DNA of 64,000 nucleotides from Flavobacterium denitrificans DSM 15936 (GTDB lineage Bacteria; Bacteroidota; Bacteroidia; Flavobacteriales; Flavobacteriaceae): the NCBI RefSeq assembly GCF_000425445.1, contig NZ_KE384379.1:62001-126000 (forward strand). The letters run 5' to 3'. Below the pieces are notes generated by a model. It was given only the letters and a program-made list of their open reading frames with translations. It did no database searches and was not told the DNA's origin. Both the position numbers and the translations under genes were made by a program. This document shows, piece after piece, positions 58,416 to 64,000 of the stretch. The stretch's first letter is position 1, and every line of letters begins with the position of its first letter.

Positions 58416-60962
58416 ATGAAAAATTCTATACAAAATATATTTACAATACTTGCAGTTTTAACTTTTTCAATCTCATTCGCACAAAACTTAGAAGGTGTAG
58501 TTAAAACCACTGAGAATACTCCATTAGAAGCAGCAAATGTTGTTATCAAAGGAACAACATCAAATACAATTACAGATGCAACAGGGAAATTCGTAATCGA
58601 TACGAAAGGCAAACTTCCTGTTACCCTTTTAATTCAATATGTTGGCTACAAAACAACAGAAATTGAAGTCGACGATTTGCCAGCAACACCATTGCAAATT
58701 GTTTTAAATGAAGAAAACGCTCTTGTTGAAGTTGTAGTTTCTTCACGACGCAGAATCGAGAAAGTTCAAGATGTGCCAATTGCGATTTCTGTAATTACAG
58801 GAAAACAAGCTGAGCAAACAGGAGCTTTCAATGTTAACCGCATCAAAGAATTGGTTCCATCAGTACAGCTTTACTCTTCAAATCCAAGAAATACAGGAAT
58901 CAACATACGTAGTTTAGGTTCTCCATTCGGATTAACAAATGACGGAATCGATCCTGGAGTTGGTTTTTACGTTGACGGAGTTTATTACGCTCGTCCAGCT
59001 GCAACAACTTTAGACTTTATTGATGTAGAACAAATCGAGGTTTTGCGTGGACCACAAGGTTCGTTATTTGGAAAAAACACTACTTCTGGTGCTTTTAATA
59101 TTACGACTAGAAAACCAAGTTTTTCTACTGGAGCAGATTTTGAAGTTAGCTACGGAAATTATAACTTTTTACAAGCCAAAGCATCGGTTACTGGAGCTCT
59201 AGGCAAAAAAGTTGCCGGGAGAATCTCTTTCTCAGGAACACAAAGAGATGGGTTAATTGACAACGTGGCAACTGGAAAACCGACAAATACTCTGAACAAC
59301 CAAGGAATTAGAGGGCAGTTGCTTTGGACACCATCTGTAAATACAAATATTATTTTGGCCGCAGATATTACAACACAGCGTCCTGACGGATACGCTCAAG
59401 TTGTTGCTGGTGTTGCTCCAACTCAAAGAGCTGCTTATCGCCAATTTGATGCCATAATTAAAGATTTAAATTATCAATTGCCAAGCTTAAATGCTTTTGA
59501 TCGTAAAATAGATCATGACACGCCATGGCGTTCAGGTCAAGACATGGGAGGTATTTCACTTAACATTGACACAAAAATTGGCCCTGGAACATTGACATCG
59601 ACAACAGCTTGGAGATTCTGGAATTGGGATCCATCAAATGACAGAGATTTTACAGGACTTCAAGTACTGGCAAAATCACAGAACCCAACGAGACAAACTC
59701 AAGTTACTCAAGAGGTGCGTTACGCAGGTCAGCTTTCAAATAAAGTAAGTGGTGTTGTGGGCGTGTTCTTTATTGATCAAACTTCTCAAACAGACGGTAC
59801 AGAGGAATCTGGAAATGCACAATGGAGATTCTCTCAAAGCACTACAAGCCCTTTATGGAAAACTCCAGGTCTTTTTGAAGGATACGGAATCAAAACTGAT
59901 GCAAATATCAGAGCATCAAGCGCAGCCGTTTTTGGACAAATCGACTGGGCAATTACAGAACGTTTTCACGTATTGCCAGGTTTGAGATATAACTTTGACA
60001 AAAAAGATGCACATTATGCTCGTACAACTTACGGAGGTCTTCAAACTACAGATCCAGCATTGCTTGCTTTGAAAAAATCAGTTTACTCTGACCAAGCATT
60101 TGATTCAAGCACAGATAATACCGATTTTTCAGGAAACTTGACATTGACTTACAAAGCTTCAGATAAAATCAATGCTTACGCTACTTTTGCAAAAAGCTAC
60201 AAGCCAGTGGGCGTAAACGTTGCGGGGCTTCCGTCAGATGCAAAAGGAAATCCGTTACTTGATCTTGCGGTTATTAAACCTGAAAAAGTTTATCATTATG
60301 AATTTGGAGTAAAAACTTCTCCATTCAAAAATTCAATTTTGAACTTAACATTCTTTAATACAGACATTAAAGATTTTCAAACAAACGTTCAAGCAGCGGA
60401 GTTAGGCGTAAACCGCGGCTATTTAGCTAATGCTGATAAAGTAAGAGTAAGAGGTGCTGAATTAGATGCAAGTTTTGTATTCAGCTCGCACTTGACAGTA
60501 AATGCAGCGGCGACTTATACAGATGGGAAATATGTGAAATTTACAAATGCACCACTTCCATTAGAAGAAACTGGCGCGCCAGTAGCTTTCAAAGATGTTT
60601 CTGGAACTGATTTGCCTGGCGCTTCGAGATGGGCAGGATCTTTAGGCGGAGAACTTTCTGATAGCGCTACATTCTTCGGAAATAAAGGAAAAGTTTTTGT
60701 TGCTATTGATTCTTACGCACGTTCTGAATTCTCATCAAGCCCGTCGGCTTCAAAATATTTAGTAGTGCAAGGCTACGCGATTTTTAATGCACGTTTAGGT
60801 TTCCGTGCTTCGCAAGGACTTTCTGTTCACTTCTGGGGACGCAACTTGTTGAATAAAGATTATTACGAGCAATTATTGCCTGCAGGCGGTAACGCAGGAC
60901 AATACGCAGGAGTTATTGGTGATCAAAGAACTTATGGAGTTACATTAAAGTATTCTCTGTAA
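58416..60962 (+). CDS. TonB-dependent outer-membrane receptor
   Basis: 848 residues. Signal peptide (ILAVLTFSISFAQ); carboxypeptidase-like regulatory domain (about 24-97, NLEGVVKTTENTPLEAANVV); plug (about 110-225) with RRRIEKVQDVPIAISVITGK and VEQIEVLRGPQGSLFGKNTT; a 22-strand barrel to the end (TYGVTLKYSL). It is not of the SusC type and has no SusD partner, resembling receptors for small molecules such as siderophores, metals or organic sulfur compounds. Control is suggested by the Rrf2 gene and the micro-ORF upstream. Both hint at sulfur or metal status, but the substrate is unknown. Confidence 0.92.
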   Translation: MKNSIQNIFTILAVLTFSISFAQNLEGVVKTTENTPLEAANVVIKGTTSNTITDATGKFVIDTKGKLPVTLLIQYVGYKTTEIEVDDLPATPLQIVLNEENALVEVVVSSRRRIEKVQDVPIAISVITGKQAEQTGAFNVNRIKELVPSVQLYSSNPRNTGINIRSLGSPFGLTNDGIDPGVGFYVDGVYYARPAATTLDFIDVEQIEVLRGPQGSLFGKNTTSGAFNITTRKPSFSTGADFEVSYGNYNFLQAKASVTGALGKKVAGRISFSGTQRDGLIDNVATGKPTNTLNNQGIRGQLLWTPSVNTNIILAADITTQRPDGYAQVVAGVAPTQRAAYRQFDAIIKDLNYQLPSLNAFDRKIDHDTPWRSGQDMGGISLNIDTKIGPGTLTSTTAWRFWNWDPSNDRDFTGLQVLAKSQNPTRQTQVTQEVRYAGQLSNKVSGVVGVFFIDQTSQTDGTEESGNAQWRFSQSTTSPLWKTPGLFEGYGIKTDANIRASSAAVFGQIDWAITERFHVLPGLRYNFDKKDAHYARTTYGGLQTTDPALLALKKSVYSDQAFDSSTDNTDFSGNLTLTYKASDKINAYATFAKSYKPVGVNVAGLPSDAKGNPLLDLAVIKPEKVYHYEFGVKTSPFKNSILNLTFFNTDIKDFQTNVQAAELGVNRGYLANADKVRVRGAELDASFVFSSHLTVNAAATYTDGKYVKFTNAPLPLEETGAPVAFKDVSGTDLPGASRWAGSLGGELSDSATFFGNKGKVFVAIDSYARSEFSSSPSASKYLVVQGYAIFNARLGFRASQGLSVHFWGRNLLNKDYYEQLLPAGGNAGQYAGVIGDQRTYGVTLKYSL

Positions 60963-60990
60963 GCGGTTAAGTTAGTTAGTTTAAATTATT

Positions 60991-61029
60991 AAAACGAGGC
61001 AAGTTTTCAAACCTGTCTCGTTTTTTTTA
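60991..61029 (+). terminator. intrinsic terminator after the TonB receptor
   Basis: The stem AAAACGAGGCAAGTTT (60992-61007) / AAACCTGTCTCGTTTT (61010-61025) has a mismatch near the centre and is followed by T. It separates the receptor from the DUF2490 gene, so the latter may rely on read-through or its own promoter. Confidence 0.8.
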
Positions 61030-61127
61030 TATCCTGAAATCACAAAATAATATTCAAACCAAATTTTAATCTGCTTAAAATCAATTCTGATTTCTATATA
61101 TTCGCAGCCTGAATTTATGGAAATTAG

Positions 61128-61865
61128 ATGAAGTTTCTCAAATTACTGCTTTTACTTGGCTTAATTAGCACAAATTTATCGGCGCAAAATGAAAGGAAAA
61201 TCGACCAGCAAACTTTGGCTTGGATTCGTTATTACAATATTTTGCCCTTGAGCGAAAAATGGGCGCTTCATTCTGAATTTGACAATAGAGCCTTTTTAAA
61301 TCCTGTTCATGAAAATCTTTTTGTCATTAGAGTTCAAGGTCGTTATCGCGCGAGCAAACTTGCCGAATTAGGAGGCGGATTTGCTTTTTTTAGCGTAAAT
61401 ACCCAAAATCCAGACATTGATCCAAATTTTTCAGTTCCCGAATATCGAATACAACAAGACATTACTTTGATTAATGATATTGCAAAAATCACTTTTCATA
61501 ATCGTTTTCAGCTTGAAGAACGTTTTATAGAAAAGGCGACAAGAACTGAATTGCTAGATGAATTTTCATTTGCCTTGCGATTTAGATATCGATTACAGTC
61601 GACTTTTGATCTTTGGAAAAAAGATAATAGAAGCTTAAAGGGAACAATTTCAGACGAAGTAATGTTCAATTTCGGAAAAGACAACAAATTGAATACTTTT
61701 GATCAAAATAGGTTTTACGTTGCACTTCGCTATCATTTCAATCCCAACATCGGATTAGAATTAGGTTACATCAAAAACTTTCAAAGACGCGCCAGCGGTG
61801 TAGACTTTTATGACCGAGATATTATTCGTTTCACAATTTATCATCGAATAAACAGAAAGTTCTAA
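61128..61865 (+). CDS. DUF2490 protein, outer-membrane beta-barrel-like
   Basis: 245 residues. The signal peptide (LLLLLGLISTNLSAQ) is followed by QQTLAWIRYYNILPLSEKWA, then SEFDNRAFLNPVHENLFVIR and FRYRLQSTFDLW, with alternating strands ending in FTIYHRINRKF. This matches DUF2490, found in Bacteroidota and predicted to form a small outer-membrane barrel. Its place after the TonB receptor suggests a helper in the same import system, but the receptor terminator lies between them. A TATATTCG-like box at about 61096-61103 could be a weak promoter. Confidence 0.82.
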   Translation: MKFLKLLLLLGLISTNLSAQNERKIDQQTLAWIRYYNILPLSEKWALHSEFDNRAFLNPVHENLFVIRVQGRYRASKLAELGGGFAFFSVNTQNPDIDPNFSVPEYRIQQDITLINDIAKITFHNRFQLEERFIEKATRTELLDEFSFALRFRYRLQSTFDLWKKDNRSLKGTISDEVMFNFGKDNKLNTFDQNRFYVALRYHFNPNIGLELGYIKNFQRRASGVDFYDRDIIRFTIYHRINRKF

Positions 61866-62045
61866 GATGCTAAGATTCTAAGTTACTAAGTTACTAAGCT
61901 TCTAAGATACTAAGACACCAAGATACTAAGCTTCTAAGATTTCCACATTTTAACTATAGAGAACAAGCGCACAAATCAAATTTTATTTTGATTTCTGCGC
62001 TTGTTTCAAAACTTAGAATCTTAGTCTCTTAGAACCTTAGCAACT
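61864..62045. repeat. CTAAG word array with central hairpin
   Basis: Repeats of CTAAGATNCTAAG type run from 61864 to about 61938. The inverse (CTTAGAATCTTAG...) runs from about 62010 to 62045. Between them a hairpin AACAAGCGCACAAATCAAA (61962-61980) / 61987-62005 pairs at 18 of 19 positions. It lies in the gap between convergent DUF2490 and the beta-barrel gene and may act as a terminator for both. Confidence 0.65.
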
Positions 62046-62103
62046 TTAAAAAAAAAGCCTTAAAGAGACGCACAAAAAGCACGTCTCTCCAGAAAGAAAA
62101 AAC

Positions 62104-64000
62104 CTACTCCTCTCTTTCTCGGCCTCGTCTCTTGCCTTTTTCATTTCCTGCAAAATTTCCAATTTTGTAAGCCAATGAAAACATAACATAACGTTTTAAA
62201 ACGGTATTTTCTTCATCTCGGATTGATGTCGCTGATATTGTTCTTGTTGCACTTTGATTTTGATTCAAAACATCATATACTTTTACTTTTGCATAAAGTT
62301 TTTTGTCTAAAAAACCGTATGACAAACTTGTATTCCACAAATAAAAATCCTTTTTGAAATCACCCGAAATATTAGAATTGTACGTGTATCCAAAATCATT
62401 ACCAAAAATCAATTTGTCTGGCCAATAACTTGTTGTCTGCAAATTGATTCGGTGTACTACATTTGAAGTCGCGTCACGCGTGTAGTTTTCATATTTTGTT
62501 TCATTGTATGATAAACTATACGATGGCGCAATAAGAAGCAATTCTCCATATTCATATGACAAATATACTTTTGGTGTTACTGCAGTACCTTTTGCATTAT
62601 ACAAAATGGCATTTGTGAAACCTTTATCAAAACTGTAAGTTCCGTTCAACTGTAAACCATATCTAAAAGTATTTGCGTCTTTTTTGATCGATTGATTCCA
62701 GTTTCCTCCAATTGTAAAAGTATATGTATCAGATATATTTACATATGTTGTTGTTCGTTTTCCGCTGTCGTCATAAAATGAAGTCGAGGAAATATCGCTA
62801 GTATAATAATCTCCTCTTGCGTACACACTGTAACCTGAACGGGTACGGAAATCAAAATTTCTGAAACTAAAATTTGCGCTATTTTTTTCTATTGGCGTCA
62901 GATTTGGATTTCCAATAATTGTATTTAATGGATTACTCAAATTGGCAACAGGCAATAAAAAACTCGATGCCGGAAGAGCGTTCGAATAATCATATTTAAA
63001 AGTCATATTTTTTGAACGGCTGAATTTATATCGAAATTGGGCTGTTGCATAAGGCAACGCATATTTCTGATTCAAATCGGTTGCTTTTCCTAAATAAAAA
63101 GCATGATTGTCATAATCAATAATTGATGTTTTGGTATCTAAATTTATGGTGTATTTATTCTTTTGAAGCGTAATTCCAACTTTTGGGCTAACCGAGTTTT
63201 GCTTCGATGTTGTATAGGTCGTTAATGACTGATTTATTTGAGAATAGGATTGTGTATCAGCATCAAAATCAAATGTTTTTTGGTCTTTAATTTCGTTTTT
63301 CCAATCAAAATCAGAACCAAATCTGATTCGCAAAGAATCTGTAATAGGTTCCGTATATTCAATATCTAACGAATACGCGTCATTGACATTATCATTTCTT
63401 GTCGTTTGGTTTCGTTCGTCATTTGGCTTGTTGTCTTGATAAAAAATAGTTTCCGAAACATTCACACCATCAGTAATCGCGTCTGTATTATTATTATCGA
63501 AAACAAAACTCAAATTGCGATTCTTTTTTTCAAAAACTTTATTGAAATTAAGTGTATTAGCAAAATTAGTGGTTGTATTTTCTCGATGCGAAACCGCTGT
63601 ACTTTCATTTAAAGCCTGACCGCTTTCATTTTCAGAAGAGCTTGAAGAAGCTGAATCGCTGTCTACTCTAGTTTGATTGAATTTTGGTGTAAAAACAATT
63701 CGAGTGCTCGGATCAAGTTTGTATTCGAACTCAAAATTGGCTTTATTTCCTGTATTTTCATTTCTTGTTTTAGAATCTGAAACCGTGATGATATTCCCGG
63801 TAGGCAAAAAGCTCAATTGATTCGCTTTGCTGTCATTGTTCGTTATATTATTTGAAAAATTATAACTCCCGGAAGCTGAGAAATCCTTAAACCATTCATC
63901 AGAATAATTAATTCCAGCCAGATTTGACTGAATAATCCCTTTTCCACTTGTAGTACTTCCTTGATTGGCATTATTATTTCGCCCACCTCCCATATTATCA
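62104..64000 (-). CDS. outer-membrane beta-barrel protein (TonB-receptor-like), 5' end outside window
   Basis: At least 632 residues; the frame continues past base 64000 (D-N-M-G-G-G-R), so the Met at 63993 is not the true start. The sequence is Asn/Thr/Ser-rich and alternates as barrel strands: SGSYNFSNNITNNDSKANQL, then KVFEKKNRNLSFVFDNNN, FRYKFSRSKNMTFKYDYSNA and the C-terminal YVMFSLAYKIGNFAGNEKGK. This suits the outer membrane beta-barrel family (OMP_b-brl_3) of Bacteroidota, in which a carboxypeptidase-like domain and plug precede the barrel. The tail KGKRRGREREE after the last strand is basic and unusual. Substrate is unknown. Confidence 0.85.
   Translation of the reverse strand, partial: DNMGGGRNNNANQGSTTSGKGIIQSNLAGINYSDEWFKDFSASGSYNFSNNITNNDSKANQLSFLPTGNIITVSDSKTRNENTGNKANFEFEYKLDPSTRIVFTPKFNQTRVDSDSASSSSSENESGQALNESTAVSHRENTTTNFANTLNFNKVFEKKNRNLSFVFDNNNTDAITDGVNVSETIFYQDNKPNDERNQTTRNDNVNDAYSLDIEYTEPITDSLRIRFGSDFDWKNEIKDQKTFDFDADTQSYSQINQSLTTYTTSKQNSVSPKVGITLQKNKYTINLDTKTSIIDYDNHAFYLGKATDLNQKYALPYATAQFRYKFSRSKNMTFKYDYSNALPASSFLLPVANLSNPLNTIIGNPNLTPIEKNSANFSFRNFDFRTRSGYSVYARGDYYTSDISSTSFYDDSGKRTTTYVNISDTYTFTIGGNWNQSIKKDANTFRYGLQLNGTYSFDKGFTNAILYNAKGTAVTPKVYLSYEYGELLLIAPSYSLSYNETKYENYTRDATSNVVHRINLQTTSYWPDKLIFGNDFGYTYNSNISGDFKKDFYLWNTSLSYGFLDKKLYAKVKVYDVLNQNQSATRTISATSIRDEENTVLKRYVMFSLAYKIGNFAGNEKGKRRGREREE

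Overview
The window reads as chromosome of a Flavobacterium-like member of the Flavobacteriaceae (Bacteroidota). Three things point there: AT-rich DNA with promoters of the TTG-N17-23-TAnnTTTG type; typical families (SusC/SusD pair, TamB/TamL, Porin_10-like porin, GSCFA, DUF2851, DUF4230, DUF5522, OMP beta-barrel proteins); and many lipoproteins with an S-C lipobox. No phage, plasmid, IS, tRNA, rRNA or CRISPR array was seen. Most genes are housekeeping or envelope genes.

Layout. 1-8.5 kb: start of an acyl-CoA dehydrogenase, a helix-hairpin-helix protein, an APC permease, a PspC protein, DUF2851, a DEDDh exonuclease, a cystathionine beta-synthase-like enzyme and a porin. 8.7-13.4 kb: an orphan susD-susC pair. 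13.9-19.3 kb: rnhB, an NTF2-like protein, and a minus-strand run of two paralogous lipoproteins, lipB, a Crp-type regulator and an SDR. 19.4-23.9 kb: a structured RNA just upstream of lysS, a lipoprotein, ldhA and a Spy-like protein. 23.9-30.4 kb: a zinc metalloprotease, then a minus-strand cluster with hemL, a glucosaminidase and a PLP deaminase. 30.5-38.2 kb: DUF5522, hutU, DUF4136, ilvA with an attenuation leader, a truncated haemoglobin and a long aromatic amino acid hydroxylase. 38.3-48.7 kb: DUF4230, tamL, tamB, GSCFA and a lipoprotein. 48.8-57.7 kb: an ABC exporter, a frameshifted GxxExxY gene, alaS, an M23 peptidase and a merR-lemA-TPM-TPM operon. 57.7-64 kb: rrf2, a Cys/Met-rich micro-ORF, a TonB-dependent receptor and DUF2490, then part of a second outer-membrane beta-barrel protein.

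The two most interesting signals are short ORFs too small for normal gene calling. One is a 19-residue peptide with eight Ile codons, followed by mutually exclusive antiterminator and terminator stems ahead of ilvA. The other is a 36-codon ORF ending in SSCMMCMCW between an Rrf2 regulator with four Cys and a TonB-dependent receptor. It may be a cysteine- or metal-sensing upstream ORF controlling an importer.

Intergenic space is rich in dispersed hairpin repeats. One 28-base word occurs four times exactly. Two MITE-like inverted repeats of 100-150 bp are present, and several quasi-periodic word families recur. One of these words has become an in-frame part of the GSCFA coding sequence.
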